Shown piece by piece: positions 20,551 through 30,100 of a stretch of DNA of 57,883 nt. Position 1 is the first letter of the stretch. Each line of letters opens with the position of its first letter. The position numbers and the translations under genes were made by a program. The stretch spans positions 1 through 57,883 of IMG/VR virus record IMGVR_UViG_3300028025_002279. The stretch is one strand, 5' to 3'. The notes below the pieces were generated by a model. The model was given only the letters and a program-made list of their open reading frames with translations, had not been told where the DNA came from and made no database searches. Origin of the DNA: a virus.

Positions 20551-20823
20551 TCAAGCTTTAGAAGAGCCTGACTTTCCGTTTCTTGAACGGTTAATTCTTG
20601 CGAGCTCAAGCTTTAACTTGCCTGATTTCTTATGACTCATATCCATACCATCACCATTGCCATACGTACCAGCATCTCTGTTGGCCTTATTAAGCTCTGC
20701 TCTATACCTCTTACGTTCTTTAGTTTTATGGTACTCCTTATCGTACGCTCTCTTCCTATCTATTGAAGATTTGCTCCACCCTTCATAGCTTGGGTGTTTT
20801 CCTGCATTACTGTTTTTTGCCAT
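20551..20823 (-). CDS. 90-aa basic protein, conserved-looking
   Basis: A strongly basic, low-hydrophobic protein (KSSIDRKRAYDKEYHKTKERKRYRAELNKANRDAGTYGNGDGMDMSHKKSGKLKLELARINRSRNGKSG). The segment KERKRYRAELN..R.AGTYGNGD..DMSHK resembles a small basic phage protein seen in many marine and freshwater phages. Its function is not known, with DNA or capsid association likely from the charge. It overlaps the upstream membrane protein gene by 17 bases. Confidence 0.72.
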   Translation of the reverse strand: MAKNSNAGKHPSYEGWSKSSIDRKRAYDKEYHKTKERKRYRAELNKANRDAGTYGNGDGMDMSHKKSGKLKLELARINRSRNGKSGSSKA

Positions 20824-21001
20824 GTTTAGAGGCTTTAATTCTTTTCTCTATCCAAGCGTACATCTGCATGCTTAACCATATCAATGACATGATACTTACA
20901 AGACCATTCAGGATTGGACTGATAGATACTACGTTAAAAAACGCCAACCACGACAGTATCGTTGAAGGTATTCCCAAAAAATCTAGTTCGTGATTGTCCA
21001 T
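20807..21001 (-). CDS. Small membrane protein, holin candidate
   Basis: A 64-aa protein with two hydrophobic segments (residues about 10-26 and 32-50: STILSWLAFFNVVSISPIL..., LVSIMSLIWLSMQMYAWI) and a basic tail (EKRIKASKHGKKQ). The topology with a C-terminal Lys cluster is holin-like. It lies downstream of the amidase and other lysis-type genes, which supports that role. Confidence 0.65.
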   Translation of the reverse strand: MDNHELDFLGIPSTILSWLAFFNVVSISPILNGLVSIMSLIWLSMQMYAWIEKRIKASKHGKKQ

Positions 21002-21030
21002 TTTTTAAAATCATGTATTGCAAATATAAG

Positions 21031-21189
21031 TCAGTCTACTTTAAATATAGACTTCCATTTGTTGTCTTGCATATGCTCAGCATTTATAACAGCAAAAAGA
21101 ACTGTAAAAGGAACAGCAAAGGCCAAGAAGTCTACTCCAAGTTCAAATCCAATGATGGTTACGATTGATAAAAGGATAGCGAATTTCAT
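21031..21189 (-). CDS. 52-aa membrane protein
   Basis: A short minus-strand ORF, MKFAILLSIVTIIGFELGVD followed by FLAFAVPFTVLFAVINAEHMQDNKWKSIFKVD. Two hydrophobic stretches and a polar C-terminus. It sits 11 bases after the amidase gene in the same direction, so it probably belongs to the lysis cluster. It could be a holin, antiholin or spanin part. Confidence 0.6.
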   Translation of the reverse strand: MKFAILLSIVTIIGFELGVDFLAFAVPFTVLFAVINAEHMQDNKWKSIFKVD

Positions 21190-21200
21190 AGGTATAAGGA

Positions 21201-21830
21201 TTATTTAAGAGATTTTAACATTTCTATCAATTTAGGATGTGGATACACATCAGACTTATCTTTTCTAACAGAATTGTGTGTATATATTCCGGGCTCATTT
21301 CTTAAAGCACGTAAAGATATGTCCCATATGTCTTCATTATAGTCTAAAGGAATATTATATCTCTTATTCCATAGTAATAAAAGCTCTCTAGTAGACTCTA
21401 TTTGCTCATCGGTATAATTATGCCAGAACTTATAACCCTTAAATGGCTTAGACAACTCTATAACATCTTCAACTTCTTTATTTACATAGTTATAGAACTT
21501 ACCATCCTTTTCTTTTACCCAACCCCAGTTACATATTTCTATGCCAATAGAAAACCTATCCAATGGCTTATATGGTATATTATTTTTAGTAAAGATATCA
21601 GTACTTAATCCTAAATGATATCCCCATTTCTTTGAAGAATATCCTTGAACTATTTCTCCAGATTGGGAAATAGCAACGCAGGTAGACACCCTTTCTTTAT
21701 TATTTTCCCAGTGTTTAAATACATTTTCACCTGAAGGTCCTCCGGCAGTATGATGAAGATATACCTGTGTCTTTTTGAACTCATCCTGAAAGTATTGTGT
21801 TTCTGAAAACTTAACCTGCTTTATATTCAT
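21201..21830 (-). CDS. N-acetylmuramoyl-L-alanine amidase (endolysin)
   Basis: A 209-aa amidase_2-type endolysin. I use ATG at 21830 (MNIKQVKFSE...) because an upstream start would overlap the previous gene by 68 bases. YLHHTAGGP at residues 24-32 supplies the first zinc His. WGYHLG around 69-74, SIGIEICNWG near 94-103 and the C-terminal KSDVYPHP region fit the family's catalytic surface. It cleaves the amide bond between MurNAc and the stem peptide. No signal peptide is visible, so release depends on a holin, whose best candidate is the overlapping upstream gene. Confidence 0.88.
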   Translation of the reverse strand: MNIKQVKFSETQYFQDEFKKTQVYLHHTAGGPSGENVFKHWENNKERVSTCVAISQSGEIVQGYSSKKWGYHLGLSTDIFTKNNIPYKPLDRFSIGIEICNWGWVKEKDGKFYNYVNKEVEDVIELSKPFKGYKFWHNYTDEQIESTRELLLLWNKRYNIPLDYNEDIWDISLRALRNEPGIYTHNSVRKDKSDVYPHPKLIEMLKSLK

Positions 21831-22062
21831 CTTTATTAGTATTTGTAAATTTTTCAGCAACCTTACTAATCGTTCCAAAACCTAAACTTCCTGTACATAT
21901 AAACACAACAGCATCTATAAGGCCTTCATGTGGGGTAATCTCCTTATGTGATGCTGCACTAATAACTAGGCATACGCATAGAGACAAACCTGACAATACT
22001 CCAACAAATCTGTTTGAGGAGTAATTACCTTTCTCATCCCTAAATATTTCTAATATCCTCAT
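21811..22062 (-). CDS. Putative holin
   Basis: An 83-aa protein with two hydrophobic segments, residues about 18-38 (RFVGVLSGLSLCVCLVISAAS) and 48-66 (LIDAVVFICTGSLGFGTISK), and a charged C-terminus (AEKFTNTNKDEYKAG). This is a typical class II holin layout. The gene overlaps the amidase start by 20 bases and the upstream gene by 4, giving a compact lysis cassette. Confidence 0.75.
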   Translation of the reverse strand: MRILEIFRDEKGNYSSNRFVGVLSGLSLCVCLVISAASHKEITPHEGLIDAVVFICTGSLGFGTISKVAEKFTNTNKDEYKAG

Positions 22063-22622
22063 AGTCTTATATTTAATCCTACACTATAAAATGGCTTTCC
22101 CCCACCTAGGCTAAACGAACCACTAAATATCTTATTATTCTTTAAATACATCACTGAAGGACCCAAAAATATGCCTCTTTCTGTTAAATCCATTCTAGAG
22201 CCCAAATAAAGCCCATTACGACGAATTTGACCCACGTATATAGTATCCCTATACGAAGGGAACATTAGGTCAGCAGAGAGCATCCTATTGACTATTGAAT
22301 TACGGCTTATGGTATCCTCAATATATAGGTATCCAAACTTACCTACATCCACCGTATCTACGTATACAGATTTTGCATAATATTCCCTGAGTACAGAATC
22401 CATCATGGCAGAATCTAAATATGGTACGTCTACGTAGATAGTAGTATCCTTGATTAAGGTGTCTTTTGGCAGGGTAACTTTAAATGGTACATACTGTGTA
22501 TCTGTTACAGTCCTGTATATTTCATATGACTCTCCTTCAATAACTACAGGCTCCTTATTCCATTCTACATACAACAGATAAGAAAGCACTAGAATCGTAA
22601 GTATAAATATTATATCTCTCAT
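22059..22622 (-). CDS. Membrane-anchored protein, spanin-like candidate
   Basis: A 187-aa protein with an N-terminal membrane anchor (residues 3-19, DIIFILTILVLSYLLYV) and a long polar, beta-rich outside part (TVTDTQYVPFKVTLPKDTLIKDTTIYVDVP..., YRDTIYVGQIRRNGLYLG...). It ends with a beta pattern resembling an outer-membrane-type strand (GKPFYSVGLNIRL). Its place as first gene of the lysis cassette suggests an envelope-spanning lysis function. Similar proteins are common in Bacteroidetes phages without assigned function. Confidence 0.65.
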   Translation of the reverse strand: MRDIIFILTILVLSYLLYVEWNKEPVVIEGESYEIYRTVTDTQYVPFKVTLPKDTLIKDTTIYVDVPYLDSAMMDSVLREYYAKSVYVDTVDVGKFGYLYIEDTISRNSIVNRMLSADLMFPSYRDTIYVGQIRRNGLYLGSRMDLTERGIFLGPSVMYLKNNKIFSGSFSLGGGKPFYSVGLNIRL

Positions 22623-22626
22623 TGTA

Positions 22627-22634
22627 CAAATTTA
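22627..22634 (-). promoter_or_regulatory. Putative -7 box TAAATTTG for the lysis cassette
   Basis: On the minus strand TAAATTTG lies 4 bases before the ATG at 22622 and directly after a terminator, so the amidase-holin genes form their own transcription unit. No clear -33 TTTG at standard spacing. Confidence 0.55.
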
Positions 22635-22645
22635 AGCTATTTTAC

Positions 22646-22673
22646 AAAAAGGGGGGTCCTAGAAAAGACCCCC
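22646..22673 (-). terminator. Intrinsic terminator
   Basis: On the minus strand GGGGGTC (22673-22667) pairs with GACCCCC (22658-22652), 7 bp, followed by CTTTTTG. It ends the unit containing the 150-aa gene and immediately precedes the lysis promoter box. Confidence 0.85.
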
Positions 22674-22703
22674 AATCAACAAACACATGAAAAACTATCT
22701 TAT

Positions 22704-23156
22704 TTATTCAGCCTCCATAGGAATCACTTCTACTTCCTCTACTTCATCAGCCTCTACTTCTTCTTTAGGGAAATTAAGTCCTTCTACCCAACCCTCAAGA
22801 AATCCATATCTTTCAATACCTTCATGAGAAAATGTAAATTGGTAAAACTCAAAAGTATCATCTAATAGATTTCTAATATCCTTATTGAGTTTTTTCAAGC
22901 CTTCCTTGCTAAACTTATACCCACCCTTGTCATCAAGGATAAGTGCACCAGATTCATCTGTGTGTGCGTTGTCTAACCTCAAGTCTTCAAGCTTCTCATT
23001 GTAAGCCTCTAATTCTGCCTTAATTTTAGCTCCAATCTTCTGTAGCTTTTTTACACCCTTAGTGTTTTCTGCAACATGTTCCTTAGAGCCAGATAAAATG
23101 TTGATTGCATTTGCGAGCTGTATTAGCTCCTGATACGTCTTAGTTACTTTTGCCAT
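22704..23156 (-). CDS. 150-aa helical protein, unknown
   Basis: I use ATG at 23156 (MAKVTKTYQELIQLANAINI...), since the upstream in-frame start would place the coding region over the promoter. A helical, probably coiled-coil protein (KKLQKIGAKIKAELEAYNEKLEDLRLDNAH), with a central FEFYQFTFSHEGIERYGFLEGWVEG segment and a Glu-rich tail. It resembles DUF1617-type phage proteins only loosely. It has its own promoter and terminator, so it is a single-gene unit. Confidence 0.68.
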   Translation of the reverse strand: MAKVTKTYQELIQLANAINILSGSKEHVAENTKGVKKLQKIGAKIKAELEAYNEKLEDLRLDNAHTDESGALILDDKGGYKFSKEGLKKLNKDIRNLLDDTFEFYQFTFSHEGIERYGFLEGWVEGLNFPKEEVEADEVEEVEVIPMEAE

Positions 23157-23176
23157 GGTTTTTGGTATTTGTAAAG

Positions 23177-23208
23177 CAAAAATAGTGCCAAATTTGTTTT
23201 TTACCAAA
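23177..23208 (-). promoter_or_regulatory. Bacteroidetes-type promoter
   Basis: On the minus strand TTTG (23208-23205), a 20-base spacer and TATTTTTG (23184-23177) match the consensus. It lies between a terminator and the 150-aa gene start, 20 bases before the ATG. Confidence 0.75.
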
Positions 23209-23220
23209 TAAAATAAACAC

Positions 23221-23243
23221 AAAAACCCAGCATTTCTGCTAGG
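23221..23243 (-). terminator. Intrinsic terminator after tail-fibre operon
   Basis: On the minus strand CCTAGCA (23243-23237) pairs with TGCTGGG (23232-23226), 7 bp with one U-G around a GAAA loop, followed by TTTTTGTG. It closes the fibre gene unit. Confidence 0.82.
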
Positions 23244-23270
23244 TAATGTGGGTTATTCTAAGGTAATAAC

Positions 23271-23537
23271 TTATTGTACTGGAGCGTCTGGTACGATTAC
23301 TAGACCTTTAGCAGCAGCTACATAGTCATCTACTACTGAATTGTCTTCTCCCCAATCAGCATACTCATCTTCAGATAGGGTGTAATTCCATCCCGGAACT
23401 ACTTCAACTCCTTCGTCAGAAAGTATTCTGTTGTAGGTCTGTGCAGTTGAATCGCTTGTTTTAAAAGGAAGTATTGTAACTTCTAGTGTTGTACCAATTC
23501 CTACGTGAGGAACATCAATCGGTTGAATCTTTGCCAT
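23271..23537 (-). CDS. Small tail-fibre-associated protein, paralogue of 26867-27151
   Basis: An 88-aa acidic protein. Residues about 50-77 (NYTLSEDEYADWGEDNSVVDDYVAAAKGL) resemble the C-terminal part of the 94-aa product at 26867-27151 (QDYIDWDNSNEAAYVYIASKLNL). Each lies directly downstream of a large repetitive fibre gene, so a fibre chaperone or fibre cap function is plausible. No database family is recognised. Confidence 0.68.
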   Translation of the reverse strand: MAKIQPIDVPHVGIGTTLEVTILPFKTSDSTAQTYNRILSDEGVEVVPGWNYTLSEDEYADWGEDNSVVDDYVAAAKGLVIVPDAPVQ

Positions 23538-23552
23538 TTTTTATTTTATTTA

Positions 23553-26500
23553 TTAAGGGTTATATCTAAATTCTGCGTAAATATTTCCAAATTGTGGCGA
23601 TATAGTATCATCTCCATTTATACCTAAAATTGTAAGCCATACATCATCTTTTGCTCCAGCTGCCATATTAATCCATGATGTTACTAAGATAGTGTTAGTG
23701 ACATTTACTGAAACACTAACCTCACTTGTTCCTATATCCGAATATGAAGAAGCCGTAAATGGTGAGCCAGATATTGCCTGATACCTTAATATAATTTTAC
23801 TTGAACCTGCTCCTGCAGTTGCTTGTTTATTTACTATTAGCCTAACTTGATTATAAGCTGTTAAATCTGCTTGGGTAACAAAACCAGTAGAAGAATCAAA
23901 GAAACTCAAAGCAGAAGGCATAGCTAACCAAGTGTTTGGTGCTTCAGCAGAAAAAGTTATTCTTGTATTTCTACCAACAGATGGATTCGATGTTATAATA
24001 TTACCTACACTATCAAAAGCTAAATAACCTTGAGGTGTACCAGTAAAACTTGATAAACTTGTATATGAATTAAGTTGTAGTTGGCCAGCACCATTTATTT
24101 GAAATTTCTGTGTAGAATAAGTATACATCCTTATTGTTGCAGGATTTAATACAGCATTTCTACCAGTTATAGAAATTCCACTAACCCATCCATTTGTAGA
24201 GCCAGCACTTATCTCATAAGAGTGTGCATCAAAAAATGTATGTATACAGTTTACACTAGATACATCATAAGTATCTAATCTACCATTTGTTAGATTAGCT
24301 GAAATCATTGCTCCAGTTCCTCCACTTGATAATGAACCACCACTAATTTGAACTCTTGCACTTGCTCCTGAACCACCAAGATGAAAATTGCCAGATGTAT
24401 CAAGATTAAAATAAGTTGATGCACCTATTTTCATTTGTATAGAACCGCTATCTTCTGAAAATAATCTTAAACTTCCATTACCTCTATGTGATAAAATAGA
24501 TGAACTATTTGGCCCTATACTTTCACGAATAATCCTAAATCCATAATCTGTATATGTAGTATCTCCTATTAAGTCAATATAAGCAAATCCATTTCCAGTT
24601 CTTCCATTACCAATCTCTAGTCCATACTCAGAGGCACTACCACCAAAACCTATTGTTACAACATTGCTAGTCTCTGATAATATACTATTTCCTATTGTAG
24701 TTCCATTAGGTGTAAACTTAGCTATATAGTTTATTGTTCCACTACCAGTTATACCAGTAATTGTTTCCCAAGTAGGTATAGCACCGAATGCGCCATCTCC
24801 AACCATTGATAAATATTTACGAGTAGTAGTTGTATTTGGTGCTAATCTCTGAGGAGCTCCTGAACTATTAGAATAAATCATATCTCCCAATGATGACATT
24901 GGATTACTCATACCACCTAATCCACTCAATGTATATTGTGGAATGTTTAATGCACCACTAATTGGATTAAATGTAGATTCTCCACTATTTCCAGTAGTCG
25001 TAAGTGTTATCTGTGTTTGTTTTCCGTTAAATGTAGTCCAATCAACTGCTGATAAAAACCCGTTCTGTAGGTTTGAAGCTTGTTGAATTGAGAAAACACC
25101 TGTACCATTATTATATATTAGTGGAGAGGTTGCAGACAAAGAAGTTAATCCTATTGCACCTGTTACATCACTAATAGCTATTGTTGACCAAAATGGAGCA
25201 TCACTATTTACACCATCTCCAGTTTGTGATAAAAACTTTTTAGTTGTTGTTGTGTTACCAGAAAGAGCTAATGGAGCTCCAGCACTATTTGAATAAATAA
25301 TTTGACCAAGAGAAGATGAAAAAGGATTACTCATACCACCCAAACCAACAAGAGTATAAGTTGGTATATTTAGTGTGTTTGCTATAAGACTAGCAGAACC
25401 ATTACTTCCATTTGTAGTTACAGTTAATATTCTATTGTTATAAGCACTATCCCAATTAGCTTGTGATGCTGTAGTAGGCAATGAATAACCTGATGCAAAT
25501 CCTATTGTAATATTACCGCTAGATGTTACAGCAGCACCTACAGTAAATCCTGTTGGGACTGTTGCATTTACACTTGTAACCGTTCCTACTGACCATGACC
25601 TGTCTGAACTTAAGTCTAAAGCAGTTCCGTTTATTGTCAATGTCCTAGAAGAAGTAACTCCTCCTAATCCTGATATTGTATAATTTGGAATATTTAATAC
25701 TCCAGAACTATAAGTTGCTGCTCCACTAGAACCAGTCGTTGTTAAGCTTATTGCAGCTCTAGCTCTAGCATCTGTATAATAAAGGTTGCCACTCTCTGTT
25801 ATGTTTGCAGTAGTAAGAACAACAGCACCAGTCTGTCCATTTACTGAAGTAATTGAGTCTACGTTTGGTATCTTCTCCCAAATACTACCATTAAATATAA
25901 TCCAGTCTCCAACAGCCCAGCTTGATACACCATTTATATTTGTTGTACCAGCTGTTGTGACTACATAGTAATCACCTTGGCTACCAGTGCTTGATACTAT
26001 AGTTGGTGTATTTGTAGATGCATTCCAAGAGCCTTTATAAACAGTACCACCCTGCAATCCATCAATCTGTCCTTGAAGCTTTCCAAAAGCAGATAAGATG
26101 CTATCGGATGATGTTATTGAGCCAGAGCTTATATTTAGTCCAGATAATACTTTTCCTATTACACTTGAATTTACAAGAGTAACCGTAGTTGCTCCTCCAC
26201 CAGAAGAAGTAGCTTCTCCAGTCAATGATGTTATATATGTTGATGTTGGCTGGGTAGAAATATTTCCTGAAGCATCAGTAATTAAAATCCTTGTTCCAAC
26301 ACCAGAAAGATTAGTCAATGTTACAGCACCAGTAATCTTAGCAGCACCTGTAACTTGAAGTCTTTCTCCTGTGCTAAAAGTGCTTCCTAAAAGCAAATTA
26401 CCACCTAGCCAAGTTGAAGTAGTGCTTGCGTTTCCTATCCAACTCCTATTTGATTCTGTAGCACTTATACCTATTGAATCTGCTCCTATAAATATATTAT

Positions 26501-26816
26501 TTGAACCTGTTGTATTTGCTGATGCACCTGTTCCACCTGCTGAATTTCCTATCGCTATATTGAAGTTACCAGTAGTATTAGTAGTTAGTGCATTAGAACC
26601 AATAACAGTATTTCCAGAAATATTACCTCCACCCCTTCCAATAGTTATTCCCTGAACAATTAAATTACCGCTAAATGCAGCAATACCTTCAACATCTAGT
26701 GGATAAGTTGCAACTTTTCCTACGCCAAGTTTTGCTATAAAGGAAGCATTACCTAAAGAATCATAGGTAATTACATTATTTATATTAGAAGTCCTTCTCT
26801 GCTTATTCATTGCCAT
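23553..26816 (-). CDS. Repetitive tail-fibre/adhesin-like protein (1087 aa)
   Basis: A Gly/Ser/Thr/Asn-rich protein. The N-terminal NTVIGSNALTTNTTGNFNIAIGNSAGG region is like trimeric adhesin head repeats. TGERLQVTGAAKITG is shared with the other fibre protein. There are two long internal repeats of the type GLGGMSNP...LG..IYSNS.GAP...NTTTT.K.LS..GDG...PFW, and a C-terminal domain ending QFGNIYAEFRYNP that may be a compact receptor-binding or trimerisation unit. It probably forms part of a tail fibre contacting the host surface. A promoter box TAAATTTG lies 19 bases upstream. Confidence 0.8.
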   Translation of the reverse strand: MAMNKQRRTSNINNVITYDSLGNASFIAKLGVGKVATYPLDVEGIAAFSGNLIVQGITIGRGGGNISGNTVIGSNALTTNTTGNFNIAIGNSAGGTGASANTTGSNNIFIGADSIGISATESNRSWIGNASTTSTWLGGNLLLGSTFSTGERLQVTGAAKITGAVTLTNLSGVGTRILITDASGNISTQPTSTYITSLTGEATSSGGGATTVTLVNSSVIGKVLSGLNISSGSITSSDSILSAFGKLQGQIDGLQGGTVYKGSWNASTNTPTIVSSTGSQGDYYVVTTAGTTNINGVSSWAVGDWIIFNGSIWEKIPNVDSITSVNGQTGAVVLTTANITESGNLYYTDARARAAISLTTTGSSGAATYSSGVLNIPNYTISGLGGVTSSRTLTINGTALDLSSDRSWSVGTVTSVNATVPTGFTVGAAVTSSGNITIGFASGYSLPTTASQANWDSAYNNRILTVTTNGSNGSASLIANTLNIPTYTLVGLGGMSNPFSSSLGQIIYSNSAGAPLALSGNTTTTKKFLSQTGDGVNSDAPFWSTIAISDVTGAIGLTSLSATSPLIYNNGTGVFSIQQASNLQNGFLSAVDWTTFNGKQTQITLTTTGNSGESTFNPISGALNIPQYTLSGLGGMSNPMSSLGDMIYSNSSGAPQRLAPNTTTTRKYLSMVGDGAFGAIPTWETITGITGSGTINYIAKFTPNGTTIGNSILSETSNVVTIGFGGSASEYGLEIGNGRTGNGFAYIDLIGDTTYTDYGFRIIRESIGPNSSSILSHRGNGSLRLFSEDSGSIQMKIGASTYFNLDTSGNFHLGGSGASARVQISGGSLSSGGTGAMISANLTNGRLDTYDVSSVNCIHTFFDAHSYEISAGSTNGWVSGISITGRNAVLNPATIRMYTYSTQKFQINGAGQLQLNSYTSLSSFTGTPQGYLAFDSVGNIITSNPSVGRNTRITFSAEAPNTWLAMPSALSFFDSSTGFVTQADLTAYNQVRLIVNKQATAGAGSSKIILRYQAISGSPFTASSYSDIGTSEVSVSVNVTNTILVTSWINMAAGAKDDVWLTILGINGDDTISPQFGNIYAEFRYNP

Positions 26817-26835
26817 AGGTAATGCATTTATTATA

Positions 26836-26843
26836 CAAATTTA
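26836..26843 (-). promoter_or_regulatory. Putative -7 box TAAATTTG for fibre gene
   Basis: On the minus strand TAAATTTG lies 19 bases before the ATG at 26816. An ATTG about 18 bases further upstream is a weak -33 candidate. It would allow the 1087-aa fibre protein to be expressed apart from the longer fibre. Confidence 0.5.
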
Positions 26844-26866
26844 AATAATTATTAAAGAACTCAATT

Positions 26867-27151
26867 TTAGATGATTGTAAGATTTAATTTAGAGGCAATA
26901 TAAACATATGCAGCTTCATTTGAATTATCCCAGTCAATATAGTCTTGACCTTGAATAGAAATAGTTCCTACTGATAGAACATTACCACCTATCTCCACTC
27001 CTTCAGTATCATGTACTACAGCCTCTTTTAGCTCATATTGAAAAGTAGCAGAACTCGCCAAATTATCATAGGTAATTCTTGCATCAAGTTCGGATGCCTG
27101 TTTACTTTGACCGTTGTTCCAGATGCTAACTGGTTGAATGTTAACTCCCAT
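26867..27151 (-). CDS. Small fibre-associated protein, paralogue of 23271-23537
   Basis: A 94-aa protein with a beta-rich body (ARITYDNLASSATFQYELKEAVVHDTEGVEIGGNVLSVG) and the C-terminal segment shared with the 88-aa product, including D-W and YV-A. It follows the 1435-aa fibre gene after 20 bases. The repeated order fibre + small protein suggests a dedicated partner for each fibre. Confidence 0.68.
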   Translation of the reverse strand: MGVNIQPVSIWNNGQSKQASELDARITYDNLASSATFQYELKEAVVHDTEGVEIGGNVLSVGTISIQGQDYIDWDNSNEAAYVYIASKLNLTII

Positions 27152-27171
27152 TTTGTATTATATTTTTATTA

Positions 27172-30100
27172 TTAATAAAATGCGTTCCAAGTTGTTCCAT
27201 TATAACCGTAATGTTTATTATCTGTTGTGTCATATACTACTAATCCAGCAGCTGGTGTTGCTATTGCGTTTCTTTCTGTTGTTGTCATTCTTGGAGGAAG
27301 GAAACCTTGAGTAGTAGAATCAACTTGTAATTTAGCTGAAGCATTAATGGTAAAAGTATTAACACCAACATTGCCACTTGAATTTATATAAAATACACTT
27401 GTGCCGATTGTCCCAGCCGTTGCGTTTTGATATATTCCAAATTCATTCGCAGATGCAGCCCATAATGCAACTGCACCAGCACCGCTTGATTGTAATTCTA
27501 TAAATGCATTACCTCCACTATTTCTAAAGTTCGCTACTCTTTGGTTAGCACCCCCTAAGTTACCACCTATTGCAGTGTACCCCGTTATCTTCGCAGTGCC
27601 GTTGACTTGGAGACGTTCGCCGCTGTCGGTGTAAGTACCTCCATTTTGTAATAATAAGTTACCAGTTCCACTAACAAAAGCACCATATTGTGTTGTGCCA
27701 CTAATAAATCTTATTGTACTTGCAGCGGTTATTGATAATCCTCCTAAATTAGTTACTGTAAAACTAGCATCTCCATTATCAGCCGTTCCAGCCCTTGAGA
27801 GTAATAGTGTTACGTTACCCGGTGCTACAAACCTTCCAAGTGTTGCCGTTCCAGTTCCTTGAACATCAAGTTTATACGAAGGATTTGTACCAATACCAAC
27901 ATTACCATTTCTATATAATACAAGTTGATTATCTTGACCACTTGCTTGTAGTTTTAGATTTGTACCAACCCCATCGTCATTCGCATAAATACCCGTTGTT
28001 GTTGCAAGGGTAAAGTTTAAAGCAAGTGAACTTGTAGTACCATTTTTCAATTTTATTGTGTCTGTGAACTTCGCAGTGCCAGTGACTTGTAGACGTTCTC
28101 CGCTATCTACAGCAGCAGCACCTACTCTAAAGTTACCATTAGCATAAAATTTAGCTACCTCTGTTGCGTTTGTTGTTATGATTAAAGGAGTGCTTGTTCT
28201 TGTACCGAAATATGTTTCAGTTGCAGTATTGTTCCAAGATGCTACTCTTGTACCATTAGTCATTAAATCAATATTACCACCATTTGTAGCATTGTTTACT
28301 GCAAGTGTTGTATATCCTGAAATAACTGTTGGCGTGTATGTACCAAATCCAATATTACCAGAGGTATCAATAATCATTCTTATTGCTCCACCTGCAGTTG
28401 TATCACCTATAAAAAATTTATTTGAATCATTACCAGTTGTAGAACCTCCAATACCTAACGTCATTTCCCTACCACTTGCCCCAGTATTCTTAAAAATCAT
28501 ATAAGAATACCCAGCCGTTGAGGTACTTACGATTGTATGAGTCATTAACCCAGCACCAGTCAATGTTGTATTACCTCCAAAAGCAGTCGCCCCCGTCACC
28601 TTCATTGTCCCCGTCACTTGTAGCTTCTCGCCTGAATCGGTTGTGCTGCCGATTAGTAGGTTTGCATTGAAGAAGTTTATTGCAGTACCCCCCATATACA
28701 AGTTCCATCTACCAGTACCACTTGCTATATCACCATAAAATCCATAGTTGGTTGTTGCACCAGTTAAAGAAGAATCAGCATAAAATCCAAACTGATTGGA
28801 CACTGACCCACCAGCAGTTACATTGCTAAATGTTGTAGACGCAAAAGTTGAATAATGCCTTATGTTTGTTAGTGCAAAGTTAGCAGAAGCAGTACTTGCA
28901 TTAGTTTGATATAAAAATGCAGTAGATGTTACATCTGATTGAATAACACCATCACTTGCTATACCATATGATAAAGTTGCACCAGTTATATTTTTTGTTG
29001 CTCTAAATACAAACCCAGTCAAACTTGTACTCCCAATCCCAAATGACCCAGCCATATAGTTGTTGGCAGTGCCCTGTCCATACAATCCCCATCCGCTATT
29101 GTTGCTCCATTCTATACTTCTCCAATCAGCAGCAGCGGTTAGGGTTGGGTTAACGTATAAACCACGAGTAATACCGTTTGCACCTCCCGTTTGGTTAATA
29201 GTACCAAGAACTTGCAACATTGTGTATGTACCCGTTCCGCTTGTTGGTGCGTATCCGTGTGCTAAATTTAAAGTACCACTCGCTCCACTTGTTACTGTTC
29301 TTGTACTTGCATTATATCCACCTATTTGTACACCATATCCAGCAGTATCAAATGAACCAAATAAGATATTTAAATTCAATCCAGCAACATCAACAGTATT
29401 ACCAGCATTGCTTGATACTATATAATTGTTTGTACTTGTCCCAAAAAATAAACCATTTCTTAAAATAGCTGAACCATCATTTCTTAATCTTAATAAGTTT
29501 GTAGATGCACTATCTTGAACAGTTAATCCTATACTCGCACTTGTAGCACCACTTCCCCTCATTAACGTATCACCAATCACTTGTAACTTCTGCCCCGAAT
29601 CAGTCGCACCAGTGCCGATACCGAAGTTGCCAGTAGCGAATATTCTTGCACGTTCAGCTGGAGTGCCAGTAACCGCACCCATAAAAGTTAATGCGTTACT
29701 AAAACCTATTTCAGTTAAACCAGTTCCATTTCTATATCTTCTAAAATATCCATTAACAGTTGCTCCGTCTTCACTTAATGCAAATTGCATTAAAGTTGTT
29801 GCATCTATTGTCCCAAGATTACCTACACGAATTGTTGTAGCCCCAATGAAATCCTTTTGTACTTGTAAATTATCTGCAAAAAATCCAGTACCTTGAACTT
29901 GTAATGCTCTTGTAGGTGCATTTGTCCCTATACCCAATCTAAAATTAGTCGCATCCCAAAACAAGTTATTATTCCCAGCTTGTGTAGTCGCACCAGTGAA
30001 GTATGCAACTTGACCAGCAGCACCACTACCCGTTATCCCAGCATCTGCACTTGGTGCCCATATCGTTCCATTATATTTTAGAACTTGACCAGCAGTAGCA

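Noticed and set aside
26098-29896. Long plus-strand ORFs antisense to the fibre genes
   Set aside because: They are Pro/Val-rich complements of Gly/Thr-rich repeats, an expected artefact of repetitive fibre sequence.
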